Assembly (NCBI GenBank): GCA_964598225.1
Contig: CAZRBG010000046.1
Coordinates: 1-45,562, forward strand
Direction: 5' to 3'
DNA length: 45,562 nucleotides
Source: SG8-4 sp964598225
GTDB taxonomy: Bacteria > Planctomycetota > Phycisphaerae > Sedimentisphaerales > Anaerobacaceae
Shown: positions 33,703 through 41,961 of the stretch, in pieces
Layout: every line of letters starts with the position of its first letter
Position numbering within the stretch: position 1 is the first letter of the stretch
The notes under the pieces: generated by a model
The model's database searches: none
What the model was told of the DNA's origin: nothing
The model's input: only the letters and a program-made list of their open reading frames with translations
Made by a program: the position numbers and the translations under genes

Positions 33703-34632
33703 ATGGCACGGAAGATAAGCATGCTGGCGCCGGAGTGGTGGGACTTTACTACGCTCGACGATGAGATTCTTAACGATGCGGCAAAGCTGACGCCCGACGA
33801 TATGCTCGGCCTGAGCAGGGACGGCTTCAACGTCGTGTTTTACGACACGCTCGAGGATTTTTACCTGGCCGAAGCGCTGGAGTACGTCACCGCATGGAAG
33901 CAGGCGACGCCCGACAACCCCGTCGGCATCTGCGGGCCGATAGGGCCGACAGAGCAGCTTCCTCTTGTCGCTCGGCTTGTCAATGAATTGGGGATCAACC
34001 TTGCAAACGCGCATTTCTGGGGCATGGATGAGTGGTTCATGCACGGCAGGGAAGTGCCCGCCTCGCATCCGCTGTCGTTCGCCAAAGCGGATATGGAGCT
34101 TTGCTTCGACAGGATAGAAGAAGGATTGAAGATGCCTCAATCCAACATTCATTTTCCCAGGGCGGACGCAACCGAATACATAAGAAGCTGGGATGGCGTT
34201 CGCTGTGCGGTCATGCAGGGCGGACAGGGCGACATCAAACACTGGGCGTTTAACGATCCGCTCAAACGCCAGGGCGAGTACCAGGACGAGCCGCCTTCGC
34301 CGGAGGATTATCGCAAGCTGAACACACGTGTGGTGGACCTGCATCCCGTGACCGTCATGCAGAACGCGCGAACCAGCGGCGGCGGCGTTGTAACCGGCGT
34401 ACCCACAAAGGCTATAACAGTCGGCCCCGTCCAGACGTGGAAGGCCGAGAAGGTCTCGATCTGGCAGGCGGGAACGCACGACAATCCTTTCGGCATGAGA
34501 CTGACGACACTTATGATAGGTAAACAAATAGCCGATAGCTCGGTGCCTATGTCGCTGCTGGCGGGACACCCGAACGTCCAGTTCAATTTCTATCGGCCCG
34601 CGATAGGCGCGTGCGAAGCGGAAATGCATTAG
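33703..34632 (+). CDS. NagB-like (glucosamine-6-phosphate deaminase/isomerase family) protein
   Basis: A 309-residue protein of the NagB/6-phosphogluconolactonase fold, longer than E. coli NagB (266). Recognisable parts are the FWGMDEWF segment (Asp109 equals NagB D72), the substrate-loop block GGQGDIKHWAFNDP against the NagB pattern GGxGxDGHIAFNEP, and the late strand PTKAITVGP. By this alignment the NagB base Asp141 is replaced by I178 (an Asp sits one position earlier), H143 is kept as H180, and E148 becomes D185. The phosphate-binding SGGTP loop is also changed (GPIGPTEQL). It is therefore probably not a standard glucosamine-6-phosphate deaminase, but may act on an unphosphorylated or differently substituted amino sugar. 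AGGAG at 33691-33695 precedes the ATG by 7 bases. Confidence 0.8.
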   Translation: MARKISMLAPEWWDFTTLDDEILNDAAKLTPDDMLGLSRDGFNVVFYDTLEDFYLAEALEYVTAWKQATPDNPVGICGPIGPTEQLPLVARLVNELGINLANAHFWGMDEWFMHGREVPASHPLSFAKADMELCFDRIEEGLKMPQSNIHFPRADATEYIRSWDGVRCAVMQGGQGDIKHWAFNDPLKRQGEYQDEPPSPEDYRKLNTRVVDLHPVTVMQNARTSGGGVVTGVPTKAITVGPVQTWKAEKVSIWQAGTHDNPFGMRLTTLMIGKQIADSSVPMSLLAGHPNVQFNFYRPAIGACEAEMH

Positions 34633-34660
34633 TATGATGTCAAAGCTGAAATGAGCAAAT

Positions 34661-34740
34661 TGTCATTGCGAGCGCAGCGAAGCAATCTCAATGCTCGCGA
34701 CAGTTGAGATTGCTTCGTCGCTGCGCTCCTCGCAATGACA
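34661..34740. repeat. 80-base dispersed hairpin (TCATTGCGAG type) inside the operon
   Basis: The arms start TGTCATTGCGAG at 34661 and end CGCAATGACA at 34740. The inner arms GAAGCAATCTCAA and TTGAGATTGCTTC pair exactly around a 12-base loop (34692-34703). The right arm has about 6 extra bases. It is a well-known kind of mobile palindrome. Between the NagB-like and PfkB genes it could slow transcription or be an RNA-processing site. Confidence 0.8.
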
Positions 34741-34779
34741 TTTACCGTTTTAAGGTAGTCTCTGAGAGGCATATTCTAA

Positions 34780-35985
34780 ATGGCAACAGACATTCTGATA
34801 TTGAACACCGGCGTTACCGATCTGAGACACTCGGATTTTGAATTCGCCGACGAGCTGGTCGGCAAGGGCGGACTGGCCAAGTGTAAAACAGAAGATATGC
34901 CGGGCTATTCTCAGCAGCGGATACGAAAGTGGATAGAGGACGGCTCTGCTACGGCTGGAGGTCCGGGCAATACAGCCCCGCTGATCGCTCGGACCGGGCT
35001 GAATGTGGCCGTTGCGGTGAATCTTGGCAAGGGCGACTATGACGGTCTCGACGCTCAGGGCAGATTCTTCCACGACGTGATGACCGCCAACGGCATCGAC
35101 CTGTCGCAGACGCACGTTCACCCGAATCTGCACACCGGCACGACTTTCATCCACAGCACCTCCGGAGAAGATCGCGGGGGCATAGCCTACTTTCCGAACG
35201 CCAATAACGATTTTGATTTTGAAGTTTTCAAACCGGCGGTCGAAAAGCTGCGGCCGAAGATTGTTTATTACATGTATTCAGGCCTGTCCGACAGGGGCGA
35301 CGCCAACGAAGGCCGGGACCTGGCCGAGTTTATAAAGTGGTGCCGGGGAGTTGGCGCCGTGACGATTGTAGACAGCCACACCCTGACGGGCAATCCACAC
35401 GAGCTTATAAAGGCCGGCACGGCGATTGAGCAGTACAGACTTCTCGAACCGCTGCTGCCGGAGGTCGATTTGTTCTTCACCTCGTGTGACGAGGCGAAAC
35501 TGACGCTGAACACTCTTGCTCCGGGGCGGAGCTGGGGCAATTTGAGCGAGCAGGAAAATGATGTATATTCTCTCGATTTCCTCACCGAGAGATTTTGGCG
35601 GGACGACGGCAGGACAAAGCTGTTCGGCATAACCGTCAGTGACGGCGCTTTCGAGAAGCACATGCTCCCGGACGGCTCGGCAAACGGACCGAATAGAATC
35701 AAGTCTCGTTTCATGGCCGGTGAAGTGGTCGATCTCGTCGGCGCAGGCGATTCTTTCAGGGCCGGGCTTCTGAGTTATATCGCATCGCACATGGATGAGT
35801 TTAGAGACGGCTCCATCGACTTCGGTGAGGCGGTGCAGATGGGCAATTTATTCGCGTCGCTTTTCATCAAGGCGCCGCTCGGCGACAGATACGCCAACAT
35901 CAAAAGTTACGACAAAATGCTGAAGGTACTTCGCAGCGGACAAGCCTACGCAAGCTTTGATGCGCTGCGAGACGCGCTCGATTAG
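34780..35985 (+). CDS. PfkB/ribokinase family carbohydrate kinase
   Basis: A 401-residue sugar kinase, longer than ribokinase (about 310). The ATP/anion-hole motif is D318-L-V-G-A-G-D324-S-F-R-A-G, with catalytic base D324. The first PfkB signature region is AGGPGNTAPLIARTGLNV. An insert is present around 230-275. Substrates in this family include fructose-1- or 6-phosphate, ribose, KDG, tagatose-6-phosphate and nucleosides. Here it is expected to phosphorylate the product of the neighbouring isomerase, deacetylase or NagB-like steps. The preceding 147-base gap contains the 80-base hairpin; GAGAGG near 34762 is a weak ribosome site. 20 bases separate it from the DUF4432 gene. Confidence 0.9.
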   Translation: MATDILILNTGVTDLRHSDFEFADELVGKGGLAKCKTEDMPGYSQQRIRKWIEDGSATAGGPGNTAPLIARTGLNVAVAVNLGKGDYDGLDAQGRFFHDVMTANGIDLSQTHVHPNLHTGTTFIHSTSGEDRGGIAYFPNANNDFDFEVFKPAVEKLRPKIVYYMYSGLSDRGDANEGRDLAEFIKWCRGVGAVTIVDSHTLTGNPHELIKAGTAIEQYRLLEPLLPEVDLFFTSCDEAKLTLNTLAPGRSWGNLSEQENDVYSLDFLTERFWRDDGRTKLFGITVSDGAFEKHMLPDGSANGPNRIKSRFMAGEVVDLVGAGDSFRAGLLSYIASHMDEFRDGSIDFGEAVQMGNLFASLFIKAPLGDRYANIKSYDKMLKVLRSGQAYASFDALRDALD

Positions 35986-36005
35986 AAGAAAAGAAAGGTC
36001 TTTAT

Positions 36006-37082
36006 ATGGCGAAAAAAACTTCACAATTTGAGTGGCAAAACAAAATCGGCAATCCTGCGCAGATCGGAGGCATCGAGACCTCGATACTGGACAACGGCCC
36101 GGCCAAAGGCACGCGAATCGCCTGGGTCAATACCGGCTCGGGCCTTCGATACAGGGTGATTATCGACAGGGCACTGGACATCGCGGACGCTTTCTTCAAT
36201 CAACACAGCCTGGCGTGGATAAGCCACGGCGGCGTGACAGCTCCCAAACCTGACGCCAACCGGGGCCTGGAATGGCTATATACCTTCGCGGGCGGGCTCG
36301 TCACTACCTGCGGCTTAACCCACGTCGGAGGTCCTGAAACCGATGAGTTCGGAGATCGCGGCCTGCACGGGCGAATCAGCAACCTTGCCGCCACAGTCGA
36401 ATCCATCGTTCAGCCCGATCTTGCCGCGGGAAAGCTTCAGATGAACATCACGGCCGTCGTGAAAGAGTCCCGCGTTTTCGGTCCTAATCTGGAGCTGAGG
36501 CGCACCATATCAAGTACGCTCGGCGAGCCAACCATTCGGATTCGGGATGTGGTGACTAATCGCGGCAACACACCGGCGCCGCACATGATACTGTATCACT
36601 GCAACTTCGGCTGGCCCCTCGTCGATGAAGACACGGATATTATCTGCAAGGGAAATTGGGCGTCACGCAGGCTGGAGATGGACGACGCCGTATTCAATGA
36701 CAAGCGCAACTATAAAAAATGCTCCAAACCTCTTGACAGTCACAAAACCGGCGGCGAAGGTTGTGCATTTATCGACGTTACGGCAGACAAAAAGGGAATG
36801 TGCACCGTCGGGCTGCACAATCAGAAGCTCGGCCTTGCTCTTGCAATGAGGTATAAGAAGAGACAACTGCCCTGGCTGAGCAACTGGCAGCACTGGGGGC
36901 CGGGCGAGTACGTCACGGCGCTGGAGCCGGGGACCAATCCGCCGATAGGGCAGGCCGCGGCAAGAAAGCAGAAAAAGCTGATCCATATCGCGCCCGGCAA
37001 GAGCAAAACCTACGATCTGGAGATAACCGCGCTGGCCGACGAGTGGCAAATCGACAGTTTCCTAGAGGCCGCGGATCAGTAA
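36006..37082 (+). CDS. DUF4432 aldose 1-epimerase-like protein
   Basis: A 358-residue soluble protein of the galactose-mutarotase-like beta-sandwich superfamily (DUF4432). Landmarks are the DRALDIADAFF strand, LTHVGGPETDEFGDRGLHGRISNLAA with a probable catalytic His, ILYHCNFGWPLVDE with a second His, and the late acid in ALEPGTNPP. Relatives in sugar operons are thought to mutarotate or epimerise aldoses and ketoses. AAAGG lies 9 bases before the ATG. The stop codon is 2 bases from the next start, so the two proteins are made together. Confidence 0.85.
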   Translation: MAKKTSQFEWQNKIGNPAQIGGIETSILDNGPAKGTRIAWVNTGSGLRYRVIIDRALDIADAFFNQHSLAWISHGGVTAPKPDANRGLEWLYTFAGGLVTTCGLTHVGGPETDEFGDRGLHGRISNLAATVESIVQPDLAAGKLQMNITAVVKESRVFGPNLELRRTISSTLGEPTIRIRDVVTNRGNTPAPHMILYHCNFGWPLVDEDTDIICKGNWASRRLEMDDAVFNDKRNYKKCSKPLDSHKTGGEGCAFIDVTADKKGMCTVGLHNQKLGLALAMRYKKRQLPWLSNWQHWGPGEYVTALEPGTNPPIGQAAARKQKKLIHIAPGKSKTYDLEITALADEWQIDSFLEAADQ

Positions 37083-37084
37083 TC

Positions 37085-38344
37085 ATGGCCGGGCATATCT
37101 TCACGGGATTCGGATTCGGGCCCATACAGGGCGGATTGTTTGCCAAGGAGGCATTCGAGAGCGGCAATTTCACGCGGATTGTCGTGGCCGAGATCGATGC
37201 CGAGCTTGTTGACGCCGTTAAGGCAAACGACGGTTGCTACTACGTCAACGTCGCTCTATGTGGCGAGGGCATCGAAACAATTAAGATCGAAGGCGTCGAA
37301 TTGCTGAATCCTGGAGTTGAATCTGACAGGCGGATTCTGCTCGAAGCCCTCACACAGTCCACAGAGATCGTTACCTGTCTGCCGTCCGTGACTTTCTATG
37401 AAACCGGCGGAGCGGACAGCGTTGCGTCGTTGATCGCAGAAGGTCTCGAACGCAGCACGGCGGAAGCAACGATAATCTACGCTGCGGAAAATAACAATCA
37501 CGCGGCCGAAATTCTGGAAAAAGCCGTTATTCGGAGAGTCCCTGACTTACAGCAAAGCAAGATACAATTCTTAAACACCGTAATCGGCAAAATGAGCAGG
37601 GTGGTCCGCGATCCCGCTGAGATTGCGGATTTGAAACTAAAGCCCATAGCCCCCGGTCTCGAACGGGCGTTTCTGGTCGAGCAGTTCAATCGAATCCTGG
37701 TGAGCCGCACGCAGATCGCCGGCTTCAGGCCCGGCATCGAAGTTTTCGTCGAAAAGGACGATCTGCTGCCGTTCGAGGAGGCAAAGCTCTACGGCCACAA
37801 CGCGATCCACTCGCTGCTGGGTTTTATCGGCGCGCTCAAGGGCTATAGAGCCATGAACGAAATAAGAGACGACGCCGCTTTGATGCAGGTCGGCAGAGAT
37901 GCTTTTCTAAAAGAGAGCGGCGCGGCGCTTGTAAAAAAATATTCTCATCTCGGCGACGACCTTTTCACCGAGGCGGGTTTTGCAGCCTATGCCGATGACC
38001 TGCTCGAACGAATGACGAATCCAAACCTTGCCGACACGATCGCCCGCGTCGTTCGCGACGTGCCGCGAAAGCTCGAGCCGGACGGGCGGATATTCGGCAC
38101 GATGCAAATGGCGCTGGAGTGCGGCATCGAGCCTGAAAACATGGCGCTGGGCGCTTTGGCGGGCATAGCCGAACTGCTGAAAAATCCCGAGCACAACAAT
38201 TTGCCCGAAGATCTGCGTTTTGGAGATTGGCGTAAATTAGATGAAGACAAAATGGAACGACTTCTCCGCTGGCTCTGGAATGATCGGCAAGCGGATGCAT
38301 TGTTAAGATATTTTTTGGGTTTTGTACGGCACAAGTACGGTTAG
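37085..38344 (+). CDS. Mannitol-1-phosphate 5-dehydrogenase-like polyol/hexuronate dehydrogenase
   Basis: A 419-residue NAD-linked long-chain polyol dehydrogenase. The N-terminal Rossmann motif is unusual (FTGFGFGPIQGGLFA) but matches the mannitol-dehydrogenase form G-x-G-x-x-x-R/Q-G. The C-terminal helical domain (about 200-410) contains the K/N catalytic-type region LYGHNAIHSLLGFIGALKG, as in mannitol-1-phosphate dehydrogenase (K-x5-NxxH family pattern). It would convert a ketose phosphate and a polyol phosphate, or a uronate equivalent. Start taken at ATG 37085, 2 bases after the DUF4432 stop; a longer frame from 37043 overlaps that gene. No ribosome site is visible, so translational coupling is likely. 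Confidence 0.78.
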   Translation: MAGHIFTGFGFGPIQGGLFAKEAFESGNFTRIVVAEIDAELVDAVKANDGCYYVNVALCGEGIETIKIEGVELLNPGVESDRRILLEALTQSTEIVTCLPSVTFYETGGADSVASLIAEGLERSTAEATIIYAAENNNHAAEILEKAVIRRVPDLQQSKIQFLNTVIGKMSRVVRDPAEIADLKLKPIAPGLERAFLVEQFNRILVSRTQIAGFRPGIEVFVEKDDLLPFEEAKLYGHNAIHSLLGFIGALKGYRAMNEIRDDAALMQVGRDAFLKESGAALVKKYSHLGDDLFTEAGFAAYADDLLERMTNPNLADTIARVVRDVPRKLEPDGRIFGTMQMALECGIEPENMALGALAGIAELLKNPEHNNLPEDLRFGDWRKLDEDKMERLLRWLWNDRQADALLRYFLGFVRHKYG

Positions 38345-38442
38345 CGCGGCTTGACGCTCTGCTGATCATTGCAAACAGCGAATTTTCGATTAGAATGGTT
38401 CGCCGAAAAAGTAGGTCTTTAGTCATTAGGGAGACGGCTAAC

Positions 38443-40005
38443 ATGACTAATAACGATAATCAGCTACAGTCGTCCTTCAACCGACGACAGTTGCTAAAGT
38501 CCGCTTGCAGCGGTGCGACCGCCTTGGGCTTAATTGGATGCGCGGCGGCAAGCCCCACCGCACAACCTGCACGAAGCAATGTATCGACAAGGCAAAACAT
38601 CATCTTCGTGCTCAGCGACGACCATCGCTACGACTTCATGGGATTTATGAAGGATGCTCCCGAGTTTTTGGAGACACCGAACATGGATCGCATGGCGAAA
38701 CAGGGCGCGCACCTGGCAAATGCGTTTGTCAGCACGTCGCTGTGCTCACCGAGCCGGGCGTCTATTCTCACGGGTCAGTACATGCACCACCACAAAATCG
38801 CCGACAACCAGAGGCCGGCGCCCGAAGGAACGGTCTTCTTCCCCAAATACCTGCAGGAAGCGGGCTACCAAACCGCTTTCATCGGCAAATGGCACATGGG
38901 CCACGGCCACGATGAGCCCAGACCGGGCTTCGACCACTGGGCCAGCTTCAAAGGCCAGGGGACATATTTCAATCCTACGCTGAACATCAACAACAACCGC
39001 CGGACATTCGAGGGTTATACCACCAACGTCCTCGCGGACCAGGCACTGAGCTGGCTTAAGAACGGCCGCGATACCGATAAGCCGTTCTTTTTGTATCTCT
39101 CGTTTAAGGCGGTCCACTACCCATTCCAGCCCGCCAAACGGTACAAGGGTCGGTACGCCAAAGAAAAGGTCAAACGGCCCGAGACGATGGCCAATACCGA
39201 GCGCAACTATCAAACGCAGCCGCGCTGGGTCCGCGAGCGGCGATACAGCATTCACGGCGTCGATCACATGGAAACCGGCCAGTTCGACAACGATCCCGTG
39301 CCGTCTTTCGATGAGCTTTATAAGCAGTACTGCGAAACCGTGCACGGGCTTGACGAGAATCTCGGCCGGGTGCTCGACTATCTGGACGATACGGGCCTGA
39401 GCAAATCTACGCTGGTCGTTTATATGGGCGACAACGGCTTCGAACTCGGCGAGCACGGCTTCTACGACAAGCGAGACGCCTTCGAGGAGTCGGTCCGCGT
39501 GCCGATGCTCGCGTACGCGCCCGGAATGATCGAGCCGGGCACCAAAATTACGCAAATGGTCCAAAATATCGACATCGCACCGACGCTTCTGGATGCCGCC
39601 GGCGTGGAACCGCCGAAGCCGCCCAAGCCTGTCCCGGGCAAAGCGGAGGAAATGGACGGCAAGTCTTTCCTGCCGCTGCTGCAAGGCAAATCCATCCCCT
39701 GGCGAGATCACATACTTTATGAGTACTACTGGGAATGGAACTTTCCCGCCACACCCACAGTGTTCGCGATTCGCAGCGACAGGTACAAGTACATCTACTA
39801 CCACGGCATCTGGGATCACGACGGCTTCTACGACCTGAAAACCGACCCGCACGAACGGCACAACCTCATTAACGTCCCGGCCTACAGCGACAGGGTCGCG
39901 GCGATGAAAAAGCAGCTTTTCGACGAGCTCGAAGCAAGCGGGGCTTTGAATATCCCGGTGCGCCGCCCCCTCGGCGAACGCCTCGACCAGCGCAAGAACC
40001 GTTAG
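38443..40005 (+). CDS. Exported sulfatase (S1 family, Cys-type)
   Basis: A 520-residue sulfatase. The N-terminus carries a twin-arginine motif (N13-R14-R15-Q-L-L-K) and a lipobox L30-I-G-C33, so it is probably a Tat-exported lipoprotein. The formylglycine site is C101-S-P-S-R105 followed by ASILTGQ, which requires the formylglycine-generating enzyme (not in the window). Metal ligands are the SDDHRYDF pair near the start and GDNGFELGEHGFYDK later. It should hydrolyse sulfate esters or sulfamates of a glycan; the class cannot be set by eye, although the sequence resembles heparan/iduronate and choline-type arylsulfatase relatives. AGGGAG at 38428-38433 lies 9 bases before ATG 38443; the frame opens earlier, at 38395, without a site. 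It probably prepares substrate for the upstream sugar cluster. Confidence 0.93.
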   Translation: MTNNDNQLQSSFNRRQLLKSACSGATALGLIGCAAASPTAQPARSNVSTRQNIIFVLSDDHRYDFMGFMKDAPEFLETPNMDRMAKQGAHLANAFVSTSLCSPSRASILTGQYMHHHKIADNQRPAPEGTVFFPKYLQEAGYQTAFIGKWHMGHGHDEPRPGFDHWASFKGQGTYFNPTLNINNNRRTFEGYTTNVLADQALSWLKNGRDTDKPFFLYLSFKAVHYPFQPAKRYKGRYAKEKVKRPETMANTERNYQTQPRWVRERRYSIHGVDHMETGQFDNDPVPSFDELYKQYCETVHGLDENLGRVLDYLDDTGLSKSTLVVYMGDNGFELGEHGFYDKRDAFEESVRVPMLAYAPGMIEPGTKITQMVQNIDIAPTLLDAAGVEPPKPPKPVPGKAEEMDGKSFLPLLQGKSIPWRDHILYEYYWEWNFPATPTVFAIRSDRYKYIYYHGIWDHDGFYDLKTDPHERHNLINVPAYSDRVAAMKKQLFDELEASGALNIPVRRPLGERLDQRKNR

Positions 40006-40054
40006 TAGCGTGCCCGTTAGGGCATCTTGAGAAACGCCTCACGGCGTCACTACG
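40005..40054. repeat. Structured element between convergent genes
   Basis: TGCCC 40011-40015 with GGGCA 40020-40024, and ACGCC 40034-40038 with GGCGT 40043-40047, are both enclosed by GTAG-C-GTG and CACTAC. This gives a three-way-junction shape like the one at 22309-22347 but of unrelated sequence. It may serve as a bidirectional terminator for the sulfatase and the Gfo/Idh gene. Confidence 0.5.
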
Positions 40055-41483
40055 AACGAATATCCGACACTGTGTAAGGCTCGCGATAAAAGCCGCGAAC
40101 GAGCTGGTTGGCCTGCTCGTTGTCTTTGAAGCACTCGTTCTCCCTGTCGATCTCCAGCCACGGTCCCAGCGTCACCGTTTTGGCGTCAACGTCAATCTCG
40201 TTAGCGGCCAGGTGCTCCAGCAGCCGCTCGTACATTTCAGCAAACAGGGGAACGTCCTTGACCGCACTGTCCATGTGGCCTTTCAGGGCCTTTTTGCCGA
40301 GACGGTGCGAGATGTTGCCGGCATGACAAATCGAAGTCGAGCGATGGCCTGCGAGGATCTCGGCGTTGAGGTCTTGCCGGCGGCCGCTGCGCACTGCCGA
40401 GATAAAGTTTGCGAAATGATCGCCGCCGCCGCCGAACGAGGCAACCTGCTTGCCCTCGTTGTCCCAGGCGATGCCGCGATAGAGACTCATCGATCCACCT
40501 TCGCAATTGACTATCACGCCGACCCGCTCACCTCGAAAAGTGGGCGCCTCGTTGGAATCCTTGCTCTTACGAAGATTGTGCACCTCGTAAAGAATCGGCG
40601 CCGTTGGAAAATCGTAGTAGATTATCTGCGTGTTAGGCACATCGCACGCGTCGTTAAACACGAACCGCCCGCCAATACTCATCACCCGCCGGGGCAGCTT
40701 CTCCTCACCAAGACACCAGCGGGCCACATCAATTTCATGGACGCCCTGATTGCACGATTCGCCGTCGCCGGTGTTCCAATCGAAACTGCAATCGTATTGC
40801 AGCCGGTCGCGATATATCGGCACCTTCTTAGCCGGCCCGCACCAGAGGTCGTAGTCGATTGTCTCGGGTATCGGCAGCGGCATCTCCCGCTTGCCGCACG
40901 AGGATCGGGGTTTATTGGCGAACGCCGTAATGTACTTGATCTTGCCGAGATGCCCCTGACGTATCCATTCGATACCCTTAGCGAACTTGCTCTCCGAGCG
41001 ATGCTGCGTGCCGCATTGAACAATGCGGCCGTACTTCCTGGCCGCATGTACCATCTGCCGGCCTTCCCAGATGTAGTGCGACAGAGGCTTCTCGACGTAG
41101 ACGTGCTTGCCCGCCTGGCACGCCCGGATCGTGCTCAGCCCGTGCCAGTAATTCTGGGTCGCGTTGCCGATTACGTCGATGTCACCCCGGTCGAAAATCT
41201 CTCGCATATCGACATGCTGATCGACCTTGTGGTCGTATTTCTCCTCGATCATTTTAGCCGCGGCGCCCATCCGCTCCCGGTCGGGATCGCTGACGGCCAG
41301 AACCGTCACGCCCTGCTGCTTCTCGAACGACGGCACATGTGCACCCCGACCTCGACCGCCAAGTCCGATCACACCTACGCCGATCCGGTCGTTCGCGCCT
41401 CGCGCCCGCGAAAACGGCAGAGCCGATGCAAATCCCGCGGCTATCGTGCCTTTCATAAAACCACGGCGTGTAATAGCTTCCAT
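40050..41483 (-). CDS. Tat-exported Gfo/Idh/MocA family oxidoreductase
   Basis: A 477-residue NAD(P)-binding oxidoreductase with a twin-arginine signal (T5-R6-R7-G-F-M-K). The Rossmann motif is GVIGLGGRGRGAH. The family motif EKPLSH and a GVHEIDVARWCLG block (catalytic-type His/Asp) follow. The C-terminal domain is the usual Gfo/Idh beta-sheet. Exported members of this family in Planctomycetes and Bacteroidetes include NAD-retaining glycoside hydrolases (GH109-like) and dehydrogenases of unknown sugars. Exported NAD enzymes normally keep the cofactor tightly bound. It converges on the sulfatase with 44 bases between stops. Its start is 3 bases after the stop of the small gene at 41487-41897, so they form a unit. 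Confidence 0.9.
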   Translation of the reverse strand: MEAITRRGFMKGTIAAGFASALPFSRARGANDRIGVGVIGLGGRGRGAHVPSFEKQQGVTVLAVSDPDRERMGAAAKMIEEKYDHKVDQHVDMREIFDRGDIDVIGNATQNYWHGLSTIRACQAGKHVYVEKPLSHYIWEGRQMVHAARKYGRIVQCGTQHRSESKFAKGIEWIRQGHLGKIKYITAFANKPRSSCGKREMPLPIPETIDYDLWCGPAKKVPIYRDRLQYDCSFDWNTGDGESCNQGVHEIDVARWCLGEEKLPRRVMSIGGRFVFNDACDVPNTQIIYYDFPTAPILYEVHNLRKSKDSNEAPTFRGERVGVIVNCEGGSMSLYRGIAWDNEGKQVASFGGGGDHFANFISAVRSGRRQDLNAEILAGHRSTSICHAGNISHRLGKKALKGHMDSAVKDVPLFAEMYERLLEHLAANEIDVDAKTVTLGPWLEIDRENECFKDNEQANQLVRGFYREPYTVSDIRS

Positions 41484-41486
41484 GAT

Positions 41487-41897
41487 CTACCTCCCTTCCA
41501 GGGAATCAGAAATCGTATGATTGACGGCATGAAGCTTTTCGGTAATCTCGGCAAGCTCATCGAGAGTTGCCGCCGTCTCGACCGAGCGCAGAATTCCTTC
41601 CAGCTCCGCCGCACCTTCGATCTTGTCAAGATTGTTGTTCTTCATCGTAGTAAGCACATGCTCGATCCTCGTCGCAAGCCGGCGGCGAAAGAAATCAAGA
41701 TACTCGTCCTTCAACGCCCCCTGCTCGAAGGCCGGCTCGAACTCGTGAAACGCGGTGCACGCCTTCTGGATATACAGCAGAACCATACCTTTTGCCGGAT
41801 CGCCCGCCGAGAGAATCCGCGACCACTGAAACTCCTCCTGCCGCCAATGCTCGTTTTCTCTCGTCGTTTTGTAGCCAAATTCGTCTTGATAAACCAT
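41487..41897 (-). CDS. Conserved small helical protein of unknown function
   Basis: A 136-residue soluble protein, almost entirely helical and charged. It has MVYQDEFGYKTTRENEHWRQ at the start and two later amphipathic helices (LDFFRRRLATRIEHVLTTM, LEGILRSVETAATLDELAE). No catalytic motif or signal peptide. It lies directly upstream of, and 3 bases from, the Gfo/Idh/MocA gene, so is co-transcribed. It is divergent from the DUF6807 gene at 41962. AAGG lies just before the ATG. I do not recognise the family. Confidence 0.65.
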   Translation of the reverse strand: MVYQDEFGYKTTRENEHWRQEEFQWSRILSAGDPAKGMVLLYIQKACTAFHEFEPAFEQGALKDEYLDFFRRRLATRIEHVLTTMKNNNLDKIEGAAELEGILRSVETAATLDELAEITEKLHAVNHTISDSLEGR

Positions 41898-41961
41898 AGC
41901 CTTATAGGATATAAATCAGAGATCGATATGCAAAGCCTAAAATTTTAGAAGGGATAGAGCT

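Noticed and set aside
33526..34629. Open frame of 367 codons opposite the NagB-like gene
   Set aside because: Antisense shadow; sequence is rich in Arg and His without motifs.
38746..39861. Open frame of 371 codons opposite the sulfatase
   Set aside because: Antisense shadow of a confirmed sulfatase with an intact formylglycine motif.
40212..41948. Open frame of 578 codons on the plus strand opposite the Gfo/Idh and small helical protein genes
   Set aside because: It mirrors the codon pattern of the real minus-strand genes, has no family motif, and the minus-strand proteins have clear Tat signal and Rossmann motifs.
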